Shown here piece by piece: positions 16,356 to 24,821 of a stretch of DNA of 64,000 nucleotides. How positions within the stretch are numbered: position 1 is the first letter of the stretch; each line of letters starts with the position of its first letter. Source of the stretch: UBA1563 sp041671545 (lineage in GTDB: Bacteria; Bacteroidota; Ignavibacteria; Ignavibacteriales; Ignavibacteriaceae); assembly GCA_041671545.1 (NCBI GenBank), contig JBAZBI010000002.1:496001-560000 (forward strand), given 5' to 3'. Both the position numbers and the translations under genes were made by a program. The notes under the pieces are model-generated. The model worked only from the letters and a program-made list of their open reading frames with translations, made no database searches and had not been told where the DNA came from.

Positions 16356-17298
16356 AACTCACCTCGTAATGTTTTTTAATTAAAAAAGTATTGTCCGAAT
16401 AGATAACTTCTTTCAATTGTTTTTCTTTAATTAAATTATCAATAAAATCCCATGTGGAATTTGACCGGGACAAAAAATTATCAACAGCATCTTTTCGCAT
16501 TGGATGAACTGCAAGAATGCTCAACAATTCTTTTTCGGCAGCGGAAGAAAAACTGAAGTCCGTACCTTCGTTGTAAGCAATAAGTTCTACACTGTTCAAT
16601 AAACCGCTGAATATTTGATAAGCCATATTTAAATTTTCTTCCGATGGTGCACTCACTGATTTTTCAGCCGGGGGACGCGTTGGCACCAGGATGTATGCCT
16701 TGTGTGGATTTATTTCGCTTATTAGTTGAGCTGTTTTATTAAGTGTTTTCAGATAAGCGTTAAAATCTTTAACAAGCATTGTCTCGGTTACCAGTATTCC
16801 GTTGAAAGAAGAAGCAAATTCCTTTATCCCTCGAATTATATTTTGAAGGATAAGCGAGCCGTACGGTCTGTTTATCATTTTCCAAATGTTTTCGTAAGCA
16901 GAATCAATTTTTACCGAAACCCAATCTGCATTCATTAAATCGTTTTGAACTTCTTTAGCCCAAAGCAAAGACGCATTTGTAATTACCGCTATTTTGATTC
17001 CAAATGATCTTAATCTTTCGATAGTCTTTCCAAGATTGATATCAAGGGTTGGTTCGCCGTCCGGAACAAAGGTCAAATAATCAATCTTCTCTCCTGCCTT
17101 TTGTAATTGCGAAACTTTTTCGGCTACTGCATTAAAAATTTCATCCGTAGTGAAAAACTCTTTTCTTGTAATTGACATAGAATCGGTCGATCCAATTTGG
17201 CAATAGACGCAAGAATAGCTGCAAACCTTCGGAGGTATGTTATTTATTCCAAGCGATCTGCCTAATCTGCGTGATGGTATGGGACCGAATATTTTCAT
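16345..17298 (-). CDS. Radical SAM protein (paralogue 2)
   Basis: A 317-residue radical SAM enzyme. It opens MKIFGPIPSRRLGRSLGINN and has the cluster motif CSYSCVYC (about 28-35), then FVPDGEPTLD (glycine-rich SAM contact) and VITNASLL. The last about 70 residues (LAVHPMRKDAVDNFLS onward) look like a winged-helix segment. The start is ATG 17298, the second of two adjacent ATGs. It is a paralogue of 20764..21813 and of the COG0731 type found beside Mrp/NifX genes in anaerobes. The substrate is unknown. Confidence 0.87.
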   Translation of the reverse strand: MKIFGPIPSRRLGRSLGINNIPPKVCSYSCVYCQIGSTDSMSITRKEFFTTDEIFNAVAEKVSQLQKAGEKIDYLTFVPDGEPTLDINLGKTIERLRSFGIKIAVITNASLLWAKEVQNDLMNADWVSVKIDSAYENIWKMINRPYGSLILQNIIRGIKEFASSFNGILVTETMLVKDFNAYLKTLNKTAQLISEINPHKAYILVPTRPPAEKSVSAPSEENLNMAYQIFSGLLNSVELIAYNEGTDFSFSSAAEKELLSILAVHPMRKDAVDNFLSRSNSTWDFIDNLIKEKQLKEVIYSDNTFLIKKHYEVSYGY

Positions 17299-17300
17299 CA

Positions 17301-17693
17301 TTAAACCTTAGTCGCGATTTCTAATTTTTCCGAACCGGAATAAACTTCTTCAACTTTAAGCGCAGCAGCGGCATGACCGGGTAATTTAGTCGAATTCCAC
17401 TTTTTCATATCATTAAATATTTCACCCTTTTTGTAATATTTGATACTTCCTTTTACTTGAAAGGATTTTTTCTCGTCGGTTATAAAAAGAATGGAACCCT
17501 TGCTTCCATCCATAATATTTTTGCGTGTTTTATCAAAATAATTATCGGCAATAACTATTGTTCCCGGATTGTATATGGAGACGCTGGTGGCATAAATTGC
17601 ATTTGGAATTCCTTTTGTATCTACAGTAGAAAAGACAATGGGACCTTCGCGCTTTCTCCATGCTTTCATTACTAACTCGGGTAATACTGCCAT
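17301..17693 (-). CDS. PPOX-type FMN split-barrel protein
   Basis: A 130-residue pyridoxamine-phosphate-oxidase-like flavin-binding barrel. It has GPIVFSTVDTKGIPNAIYAT (about 18-37), ADNYFDKTRKNI and GSILFITDEKKSFQVKGSI. The fold binds FMN or F420 and often acts in electron transfer or as a flavoredoxin-like protein. It is 2 bases upstream of the radical SAM gene, so cotranslation is likely. The specific role is not readable. Confidence 0.87.
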   Translation of the reverse strand: MAVLPELVMKAWRKREGPIVFSTVDTKGIPNAIYATSVSIYNPGTIVIADNYFDKTRKNIMDGSKGSILFITDEKKSFQVKGSIKYYKKGEIFNDMKKWNSTKLPGHAAAALKVEEVYSGSEKLEIATKV

Positions 17694-17726
17694 CTTATTT
17701 TTTCTTTTAATCTCTTTTCTTAAAAT

Positions 17727-17987
17727 TCATTCGTGAAAATTTAGAGTGCCAACTGAAAAATCTTTTAAATCAAATTTCTTGATAACATCACAGTCACATT
17801 TAATGCCTTTGTTATTAAAGAATTTAATAATCTCTTCTATTTTCTCCTCGGAGAAATTTTTTGTAAGGTACCATCTGGAATGCCTGAAGTTTTGCTCACA
17901 ACTTTTTTCAGCAGTAAAGATTTCATATAAATATGCTAGTAATAAAGCTAATTGATAAATAGGAATTGGAGGACTCAATTTTGTCAC
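17727..17987 (-). CDS. DUF2695-like small protein
   Basis: An 86-residue protein: IPIYQLALLLAYLYEIFTAE, then NFRHSRWYLTKNFSEEKIEE and a closing GIKCDCDVIKKFDLKDFSVG. The R-x-T...GxxCDCDV pattern resembles DUF2695, small proteins ending in a CDCEV motif. Two adjacent cysteines may bind metal. No function is known. It lies 33 bases upstream of the PPOX gene. Confidence 0.6.
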   Translation of the reverse strand: MTKLSPPIPIYQLALLLAYLYEIFTAEKSCEQNFRHSRWYLTKNFSEEKIEEIIKFFNNKGIKCDCDVIKKFDLKDFSVGTLNFHE

Positions 17988-18027
17988 TTAATCAATTCCC
18001 TTAATAACTAAGCAGTAATTATAATTT

Positions 18028-18474
18028 TCAATCATAAGCCAACCTTGTTTCTTTTTCTTTCAGTGTTGGGTTTATTATTTCTTTCCACTCCTTTGTATTC
18101 CACGTATTCAATTTGGAGTGCGTTAAATAATATTTCTCCGGAATCGGATGAGTGCCAACAACAACCCTCATATCATATTTAGCTTCTATAAATTTTTTGA
18201 AATGACCGATATAAGGACAAGGCGGATAACCAACTACCATTCCGGTTGCAAAATGAACTACTTCCGCTCCGTTTTTCTTTAACTCTTCCGGTGCGTATTC
18301 AATGTTTCCGCCGGGGCATCCTCCGCACGATGTGTAACCGACAAGCTCAACTTCTCTATCTTTGTAAATATCAAAAGCTCCGGCTCTTTCTTTAATTGAC
18401 CTGAAGCATTTTCCGCCGGCGCAGGTTCTATATCTGTCGCAGATAATAATTCCAATTTTTATTTTGTCAGTCAT
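18028..18474 (-). CDS. CGGC-domain putative metal-binding protein
   Basis: A 148-residue protein with the CGGC domain: CDRYRTCAGGKCFRSIKE (about 13-30), then YTSCGGCPGGNIEYAP (about 49-64) and GYPPCPYIGHFKKFIE. Eight cysteines are conserved in the pattern of this family, a small putative metal-binding domain seen in anaerobes. It directly follows the octaheme cytochrome (12 bases) and probably serves with it. Confidence 0.85.
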   Translation of the reverse strand: MTDKIKIGIIICDRYRTCAGGKCFRSIKERAGAFDIYKDREVELVGYTSCGGCPGGNIEYAPEELKKNGAEVVHFATGMVVGYPPCPYIGHFKKFIEAKYDMRVVVGTHPIPEKYYLTHSKLNTWNTKEWKEIINPTLKEKETRLAYD

Positions 18475-18486
18475 CTTAATGTCTTC

Positions 18487-19842
18487 TTAAAATTTTCTTC
18501 CTTTTACTTTCATCGGATCACCGGAATAACCCAAAGCTTTCCAATCTAATCGTCCTTCTTTACTATGGCATGAATTGCACTTTAAGGCTTTGTCTTTGGG
18601 CGCTACCATGTGATTAATAGGCCAGTACATTTCTGTTTCGATAAATGCATAACTCCCCGAATAAGGTAAATTCACTTCTTTCATACCAAGCTGAGAAGCT
18701 AAATTCCAATCATAAACTTTCCAGTAACCCCCTTCGCCAAAAAGTTTTGGAACAACTAAATAGTTATTCTGAGTATCATAAATTTGTTTGCCGCGCATTA
18801 CTTTGAATGGCGCAATCATCGCTCTTGAATCTTTAATATCGCCGTTGAGTTTATTTAGCATTACGATTTTGTCCGGTTGAACTTTATCGCCCATTTCGTA
18901 ATAGGAAGCGCTGCCGTTGTACCATTTGTAAGTTGGAATAACATCTTTTGCCCACTTAAATTCTCCCTTCATTTTATTGTAAGTTTCTTTTCCAAGTTCA
19001 TCTTTAGATTCAGGTCTATCTTCACCGGCTTTTGACCAATCCCACCAAACCTTTGTTGGTTCAACGCGAGCAAATTCAGGGATATGACAAGATTCGCATG
19101 CAACTGAAGTGATGTGTTTATTAAGGGTTTTGTTTTTATGGATTTCATTTTTATGGCAGTCTGTGCAATAAATATGATTTTGTCCGGCAGCCATAGAGCC
19201 ATGGCTTGCGCCCAAAATTTTGTGTCCGTTTGTTTTATGGCATTCGTTGCATTGGAATCCAAGGTTACCCATGTGGACATCTGTTTCGGGTTTGGGCTTG
19301 TATAAACTGTTATCCATGTCTCCATGTTTAACACCGGTTCCGCCGCCGCCGTCAAAATGGCAAATACCGCAATTGTTTCGAGTAGCCTTTCCAACACTTT
19401 GTGCTGAAACTAAAAGATCAACTTTCGGGTCAGGCATTCCGGCGCCCGTTGGAGTTTTTTTGTATGTGCCGGATTGATCATGGCAAACTAAACAATCAAC
19501 ATTTTCTTCTTTACTAAAATCAAATGTTGCATCTTTCCATCCATAACCAATGTGGCAACTTGTACATCTTGGATAGTTGGATGTAATGCCAAGGCAGAAG
19601 TTATTTATAAAATTCTTTTTGCCGAATTGTTTTACTTGATGTCCGGAATTCTCAAATTTTTCGTCCATCCATGTCCAATGGCTGGTTTTCATAATTTCTT
19701 TTGCTGCTGATTCATGGCAGGTCAAACACGTTTTTGTTACATCTTGAGGATTTGTAAAAGGTCCTTGTATCAAATCTTTATGAGATTGACCGAGTAATAG
19801 TATGCTCCAAAAGAAGAGTGCAAGAGTTGTTTTTTTTAGCAT
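18487..19842 (-). CDS. Octaheme c-type cytochrome, tetrathionate reductase family
   Basis: A 451-residue periplasmic multihaem cytochrome. It has a signal peptide (about 1-20, LALFFWSILLLG) and exactly eight CXXCH haem sites: CLTCH, CTSCH, CLVCH, CGICH, CNECH, CTDCH, CESCH and CNSCH. The count and spacing match the OTR family, first described in Shewanella, which reduces tetrathionate, nitrite or hydroxylamine in vitro. The natural substrate is unsettled. It lies 46 bases downstream of Mrp. Being inside an Fe-S/Mo-type cofactor train suggests it accepts electrons from, or works in stress response with, those proteins. Confidence 0.92.
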   Translation of the reverse strand: MLKKTTLALFFWSILLLGQSHKDLIQGPFTNPQDVTKTCLTCHESAAKEIMKTSHWTWMDEKFENSGHQVKQFGKKNFINNFCLGITSNYPRCTSCHIGYGWKDATFDFSKEENVDCLVCHDQSGTYKKTPTGAGMPDPKVDLLVSAQSVGKATRNNCGICHFDGGGGTGVKHGDMDNSLYKPKPETDVHMGNLGFQCNECHKTNGHKILGASHGSMAAGQNHIYCTDCHKNEIHKNKTLNKHITSVACESCHIPEFARVEPTKVWWDWSKAGEDRPESKDELGKETYNKMKGEFKWAKDVIPTYKWYNGSASYYEMGDKVQPDKIVMLNKLNGDIKDSRAMIAPFKVMRGKQIYDTQNNYLVVPKLFGEGGYWKVYDWNLASQLGMKEVNLPYSGSYAFIETEMYWPINHMVAPKDKALKCNSCHSKEGRLDWKALGYSGDPMKVKGRKF

Positions 19843-19888
19843 GTGAACCTCTCTGTTATTTTGGTTTCCATTGTTTTAATTATTCCAT

Positions 19889-20719
19889 TTACTTTTCTTG
19901 TAATTCTTTTTGATAGTGTTCTACTATCAAATTCACTATTGATTTAAAAGTTTGCGTTACTTCACAATTTGGTTTTTCCAGCACGATCGGTTTCCCCTTA
20001 TCGCCGAGAATGCGCGCGTCAATATCAATAGGTATTGAGCCGAGAAAAGGAATGCCATTGTCATCAGCTAATTTTCTGCCGCCACCCTCGCCAAAAATGT
20101 TGAGCACTGCGCTGCAATGAGGACAAACAAATCCCGCCATATTTTCAACAACACCTATGAATGGAATTTTTAATTGTTTTGCCATATTGATTGCGCGCTC
20201 AGCGTCCATCACGGAAATCTCCTGCGGAGTTGTTACAATTACAGCGTAATCGGGTTTCATTTGTTGGGAGATGGTTAATATTTCGTCCCCGGTTCCGGGA
20301 GGAAGATCGGCAATTAAATAATCGAGTTCACCCCACTCAACATCCGCAAGAAATTGATTCAGTACTTTAGAACGCATTGGTCCGCGCCAGATTATCGGCT
20401 GCCCGCTTTTTATTAAACTTGCCATCGAAATCATTTTAGCGCCGTACTTTTCAAAAGGAATAATCTTTTCATCCAAAAAAATTAATTCACTATCTACATT
20501 TAACATTTTAGCTACGTTTGGACCGGTGATGTCAGCATCAAGAATGCCCGTTGAAAATCCTTCCAATTGAAAAGCGTGAGCAAGATTAACACTTACGGTA
20601 GTTTTGCCAACTCCCCCTTTTCCACTGAAGACCGCAATGCGGTGTGTTATTTTTGAAACGGTTTCGGAAATTCTTTTTTCTTCTTCGTCAAATGTTTTTT
20701 GTTTGTCTTGTTGATTCAT
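19889..20719 (-). CDS. mrp: Mrp/NBP35-type Fe-S cluster carrier ATPase
   Basis: A 276-residue cytosolic P-loop ATPase: VFSGKGGVGKTT (about 31-42), LDADITGPN, YLIADLPPGTGDE, and a C-terminal FVCPHC motif (CXXC, about 201-206) that binds a bridging [4Fe-4S] cluster in the dimer. It carries and inserts Fe-S clusters. The position just after the first gene of the train parallels the Mrp-ORP gene of Desulfovibrio. Confidence 0.95.
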   Translation of the reverse strand: MNQQDKQKTFDEEEKRISETVSKITHRIAVFSGKGGVGKTTVSVNLAHAFQLEGFSTGILDADITGPNVAKMLNVDSELIFLDEKIIPFEKYGAKMISMASLIKSGQPIIWRGPMRSKVLNQFLADVEWGELDYLIADLPPGTGDEILTISQQMKPDYAVIVTTPQEISVMDAERAINMAKQLKIPFIGVVENMAGFVCPHCSAVLNIFGEGGGRKLADDNGIPFLGSIPIDIDARILGDKGKPIVLEKPNCEVTQTFKSIVNLIVEHYQKELQEK

Positions 20720-20763
20720 TGATAAATCTTTTGATAGTTATTGGAACAATTTTTACAATAATG

Positions 20764-21813
20764 CTAATTAACCATTTCTACTTGAGGCGCATCAACCATC
20801 ATAAAATAATTTTTACCGTGGAAGCCTACTTCCTTGATGATTTGATTTTCAATTAGTTCATTTAGTTTTTTTAATTCCCCATTTCCCTTAATAAAATGTT
20901 TTACCGCATCTACTCCTATTGGATGGAGCGAAAGCAATCCCATAAATTCATTTTCAAAATCATCGGTTGCAAAAAATTCTTCTGTTTCAGGGTAGCAAAG
21001 CAGAACCGAATTAGTAACTTTCTCTTTGATCAGTTTGGATAATAGGTTGAGTGTGTCTGCCTCCGGACTTACCGCGTAACTTTCTGCCGGAGGGAACATC
21101 GGAGTCATAAAATAAGAGGTTTTACTCTCAACTGTATTCAAATAGATAGAAAGCTGTTCAATCTCTTCAGCGTTATCATTCATGTTTTGTATAAGTGTTG
21201 TTTCAGTAGTAAGCGTGCCTTGAAATCTTTTTGAGAATTGTTTTATTCCGTCTAAAATTTTATCGTACTGTAATCTTTGATGAGGGCGGTTTATTTTCAA
21301 CCAGGTGTCTTCTTTAACCGTATCAATTTTAAGTGAGACGTAATCCGCAAACATTAAATTTTCTTGTATGTTTTCATTCCATATTAAAGCTGAGTTTGTG
21401 AAGACTGCTATTTTATAACCAAATTCACGCAGTAAAGAAATTTCTTTTGAAAGATTCGCATCAAGTGTTGGGGCTCCGCTTCCGGCAAAAAGAATATAGT
21501 CAATCTGTTTCCCGCTCTTTTTAATTTCTTCAAGTTTATTTTTGACTGAGATGTAAAGCTCGTAAGGTGATAAACAATTATCTGAGCAGACGGAACAACT
21601 CGAGGTTTTTCCACTTGGGCAATAAATACAGTTATACGAACATGTTTTTGACTTTGCATTGTTAATCCCCAATACCAAACCAAGCCTTCTTGATCGTACC
21701 GGTCCATAGACTACTTTACTTTTAAGTGATTTATTAGAGAGGATACTCCTTTCCAATTTTGCGCAAAGTGTTTTGATTGCGTTTTTAAACCAATTAACTA
21801 TTTGACTATTCAT
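20764..21813 (-). CDS. Radical SAM protein (paralogue 1), first gene of train
   Basis: A 349-residue paralogue of 16345..17298. It has VYGPVRSRRLGLVLGINNAK (about 35-54), the cluster motif CSYNCIYC (58-65), a cysteine-rich insert SCSVCSDNC (about 71-79) absent from the other copy, FAGSGAPTLD and a C-terminal LHPIGVDAVKHF segment. The insert may hold an auxiliary cluster. RBS GAGAGGA lies before ATG. It is the first gene behind the sigma54 promoter at 21847..21862. The substrate is unknown. Confidence 0.87.
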   Translation of the reverse strand: MNSQIVNWFKNAIKTLCAKLERSILSNKSLKSKVVYGPVRSRRLGLVLGINNAKSKTCSYNCIYCPSGKTSSCSVCSDNCLSPYELYISVKNKLEEIKKSGKQIDYILFAGSGAPTLDANLSKEISLLREFGYKIAVFTNSALIWNENIQENLMFADYVSLKIDTVKEDTWLKINRPHQRLQYDKILDGIKQFSKRFQGTLTTETTLIQNMNDNAEEIEQLSIYLNTVESKTSYFMTPMFPPAESYAVSPEADTLNLLSKLIKEKVTNSVLLCYPETEEFFATDDFENEFMGLLSLHPIGVDAVKHFIKGNGELKKLNELIENQIIKEVGFHGKNYFMMVDAPQVEMVN

Positions 21814-21846
21814 TTTGTTCCTCTCGTATTAAGATTAATTCTGTTA

Positions 21847-21862
21847 TGCTAATTGTGTTCCA
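21847..21862 (-). promoter_or_regulatory. Sigma54 (-24/-12) promoter for the 10.6-21.8 kb train
   Basis: Minus-strand sequence TGGAACACAATTAGCA. GG and GC are exactly 10 bases apart, and 13 of the 16 positions fit TGGCACRNNNNTTGCW or are free. The start point would be near 21836, giving a 5' leader of about 22 bases before ATG 21813 with RBS GAGAGGA. It lies in the intergenic region facing the divergent sigma54 activator. Confidence 0.75.
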
Positions 21863-21911
21863 AACAAATAATGTTTTATTCGTTCGATTTTGAGCATTCT
21901 GAAATGGATAA

Positions 21912-21948
21912 CATTGCATTATCGCAATGAGTATTGCAGCGCCATTGC
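21912..21948. promoter_or_regulatory. Candidate enhancer (UAS) for the sigma54 activator
   Basis: Half-sites ATTGC start at 21913, 21924 (as GCAAT), 21933 and 21944, at spacings of 11, 9 and 11 bases, so all face one side of the helix. The first two form the dyad CATTGC-N6-GCAATG (21912..21929). The cluster is 50-100 bases upstream of the -24/-12 element, the usual place for NtrC-type binding sites. Binding by the 21996 product is inferred. Confidence 0.55.
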
Positions 21949-21995
21949 ATTTCTGCATAATAGTGCTTATATTTTGCAACAATTTGGAGAAAAAA

Positions 21996-23729
21996 ATGGT
22001 AGATGTTCAACAGATAATTGATAAGAATAAAGAATCCTTAATTATTCCCGATGGAATTGCGGTAATAGGTAAAGATCAAAACATCATCGTGTTCAACGAA
22101 GCTGCTTCCCGGATCACCGGCTATTCTGAAGATGAAGTGATCGGAAGAAAGTTTGAATTTCTTTTTGGGAGGAAAATTGATGAACGGAAATCTATTCTTG
22201 AATCGTTAGAGCAAAATATTGCATTTAGTAACCTTGCTATTAACTTAACAGACAGTAAAGGGCATATCAAAAACGTTCTCGCCTCAATTACTCCAATTAA
22301 AAGAGATGAAAATGTTTTAAGTGTGGTCTTTGTTTTCAGAGATACAAAGGAAATGCTTTCTTTGGCGGAAGAAATTCAGCAGAAAACTTCTGAGCTCATC
22401 AATCAAAAAAATAAACTTGATGCAATCTTTAACAGTAACATCGAAGGAACTTTTACGATTGATAACGATTGGAATGTAACTTCATTCAATACATCGGCAG
22501 AAAAAATAACCGGGTATAAAAAATTTGAAGCAATCGGGAAAAAATGCTGGGATATTTTTAATTCATCGCTTTGCCGCAACGGATGTCACATGGAAGAAAC
22601 GGTTCAAAAAGGAAAACCGATGATCGGCAATGAATTGGAGATATTGCAGAAAGGAGGAAAAATAATCCCGATCCGTGTAAATTCCGCTATCCTTCTAAAT
22701 AACAAAAATGAAAACATCGGCGCCGTTGAAACATTTATGGATATCTCGGAGATCAGGAATTTATCCGCTCATCTACGTGAGTTTTTTAAATATGAAAATA
22801 TTGTTGGCAGAAATAAAGAGATTAAACAAATTATTTCCGTACTCGAAAGTGTATCGCAAACGGATAGTTCTGTTTTAATAACCGGGGAAAGCGGAACAGG
22901 AAAAGAATTGGCGGCGCGTGCAATTCATTTAAATAGTTCAAGAAAAAATGGACCATTTATAGCGGTTAACTGCAGTGCGTTTGTGGAATCGCTAATCGAA
23001 AGTGAATTGTTCGGACATGAAAAAGGAGCTTTTACCGGGGCAATTAAAACAAAGATTGGAAGATTCGAACTTGCTCAAGGAGGGACGTTGTTCCTGGATG
23101 AAATCGGAGACCTTTCTACTGCTGTGCAAACAAAATTGCTTAGAGTTTTGGAAACGCGTGAGTTTGAGAGAGTCGGCGGAAATAAATCAATTAAAATGGC
23201 TACAAGAATAATTGCAGCTACTAATAAAAATCTCGCCGAAGAAATATCAGCCGGAAGATTTAGAGAAGATTTATTTTATAGAATCAATGTAATCAATATT
23301 CATCTGCCTCCGCTAAGGGAAAGAATGGATGATTTTCCATTACTGGTAAATCATTTTATTGAAAGTTTCAACAAGAAATTCAATAAACATATCAAACATT
23401 TTTCATCATCGGCTTATGATTTGGTAATGGATTATAGCTGGCCCGGGAACATTAGAGAACTGGAAAATGTTATTGAGCATTGCTTCGTTTTATGTAGCGG
23501 AGATATCATCCAGGTTGAGTGTCTTCCCAAAAGATTGAGAGAACCTAGTAAAAAAACTATAGTATTGAATAATCCCGATGTACAAAAAGGTTTTAAAGAG
23601 ACAGAAAAAGAATTGATCATTTCTGTTTTAAAAAAGAATAATTATAACCGAACTGAGGCTGCAAAAGAGCTGAAAATCAATCCCTCAACTCTTTGGAGAA
23701 AAATGAAGAAACTTGACATTAAAATTTAG
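21996..23729 (+). CDS. PAS-PAS-AAA+-Fis sigma54-dependent activator
   Basis: A 577-residue bacterial enhancer-binding protein. PAS 1 is at about 10-115 (GIAVIGKDQNIIVFNEAASR), PAS 2 at about 135-250, and the AAA+ domain at about 270-500. The AAA+ domain has Walker A GESGTGKE, the sigma54-contact loop GAFTGA, Walker B GGTLFLDEIGD and an arginine-finger region. A C-terminal Fis helix-turn-helix is at about 540-577. PAS 2 has C-X8-C-X3-C (GKKCWDIFNSSLCRNGC), also seen in the partial regulator at 1..443. ATG 21996 has GGAG 6 bases upstream; the frame opens earlier at 21927 but that part is not PAS-like. There is no receiver domain, so the signal is sensed directly. Confidence 0.94.
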   Translation: MVDVQQIIDKNKESLIIPDGIAVIGKDQNIIVFNEAASRITGYSEDEVIGRKFEFLFGRKIDERKSILESLEQNIAFSNLAINLTDSKGHIKNVLASITPIKRDENVLSVVFVFRDTKEMLSLAEEIQQKTSELINQKNKLDAIFNSNIEGTFTIDNDWNVTSFNTSAEKITGYKKFEAIGKKCWDIFNSSLCRNGCHMEETVQKGKPMIGNELEILQKGGKIIPIRVNSAILLNNKNENIGAVETFMDISEIRNLSAHLREFFKYENIVGRNKEIKQIISVLESVSQTDSSVLITGESGTGKELAARAIHLNSSRKNGPFIAVNCSAFVESLIESELFGHEKGAFTGAIKTKIGRFELAQGGTLFLDEIGDLSTAVQTKLLRVLETREFERVGGNKSIKMATRIIAATNKNLAEEISAGRFREDLFYRINVINIHLPPLRERMDDFPLLVNHFIESFNKKFNKHIKHFSSSAYDLVMDYSWPGNIRELENVIEHCFVLCSGDIIQVECLPKRLREPSKKTIVLNNPDVQKGFKETEKELIISVLKKNNYNRTEAAKELKINPSTLWRKMKKLDIKI

Positions 23730-23771
23730 CGATCAATTAATACAACTAAGACAGTTACCCGTTTGAGATTA

Positions 23772-24662
23772 TCAAACTAACTTCTTGGTTTCACACTTAT
23801 CACATTCAAACTGAAGCGTCGTATGGTTTATTTCGTACCGGTCGTGGAGTTCAAGCTCAATGAGTTTTTGTATGTCTATCGTTTTACTTACCGCCATATC
23901 TTCAACTTCAATATGCGCTTCAAAGTGAGTATCGTTGTCGTTTAATTTCCAGAGATGCACATGATGAATATTAATAATACCGGGAATTCTTTCCACCAAA
24001 ATTTTTAATTCATCCAAATTTATTCCCGCCGGAGACGACATCATAATCACGTTTAGAGATTCTTTTACAATCTCATATGTCATTTTTAAGATGTAAATTG
24101 AAATAAGAATGGTTAAGACAGGGTCTATCCAGTAAATTTTGAAATAAATTATACATAACGCCCCAAGGATTACCGCCACGCTTGAGACGGCATCGCTTAA
24201 CAAATGAAAGTAAGCTGCGCGGATATTGAGATTATTTTGAGAACCTTTTTTAAGAAGAAGAGTCCCGGCTATATTTGCAATCAATCCCAACGAAGCTACT
24301 ATCAACATTAAACTGCCCGCGATGGGTGATGGAGTATAAAATCGTAAGATGGCTTCTTTTATTAAAAAGAAACTGATGATGATCAAGGTGCTTGCATTTA
24401 TTATTGCCGCAATTATCTCAGCTCTTTTTAAACCGAAGGTGTATTTAAATGTTCTAGGTTTTTTGCTCAATCGCATCGCAATGTAGGTGATGATAATTGC
24501 AATACCATCGCTAAAGTTATGCAGAGCATCTGAGATGAGAGACAAGCTTCCCGAAATTAACCCGCCGATAACTTCCGCTACCGTTATAAAAAAGTTCAAC
24601 GCCATGGTGATGAACAAATTTTTCTCGGAAGTTTCTTCCGCTTTGTTATGATTATGTGACAT
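23772..24662 (-). CDS. CDF family cation exporter (CzcD/ZitB type)
   Basis: A 296-residue inner-membrane cation-proton antiporter that removes Zn2+, Co2+ or Fe2+. It has six transmembrane segments, with metal sites DALHNFSDG (TM2) and HLLSDAVSS (TM5), and a cytosolic C-terminal domain with HVHLWKLNDN and HFEAHIEVED. The N-terminus MSHNHNKAEETSEK is a short His stretch. ATG 24662 has AGAGAAA upstream; the longer frame to 24722 is rejected. It ends convergently with the sigma54 activator. Metal specificity is not decidable. Confidence 0.93.
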   Translation of the reverse strand: MSHNHNKAEETSEKNLFITMALNFFITVAEVIGGLISGSLSLISDALHNFSDGIAIIITYIAMRLSKKPRTFKYTFGLKRAEIIAAIINASTLIIISFFLIKEAILRFYTPSPIAGSLMLIVASLGLIANIAGTLLLKKGSQNNLNIRAAYFHLLSDAVSSVAVILGALCIIYFKIYWIDPVLTILISIYILKMTYEIVKESLNVIMMSSPAGINLDELKILVERIPGIINIHHVHLWKLNDNDTHFEAHIEVEDMAVSKTIDIQKLIELELHDRYEINHTTLQFECDKCETKKLV

Positions 24663-24821
24663 AGTTTTCTCTAAAAAGTCTCTATTGTTCTTCACCATTT
24701 TCTCATGAAAAAAACAATTCATTTACTTTCAAAATTAACTGCTTTTTTGTTCACTTCTTAACTCATTTTGCTAACCAGTCTCTCGAAGATAAAAAATTTT
24801 ATCCATTATTCGGTCATAACA

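Noticed and set aside
21904..21917. Plus-strand TGG...GC as a second sigma54 promoter for the activator
   Set aside because: The GG-GC spacing is 8 bases, not 10.
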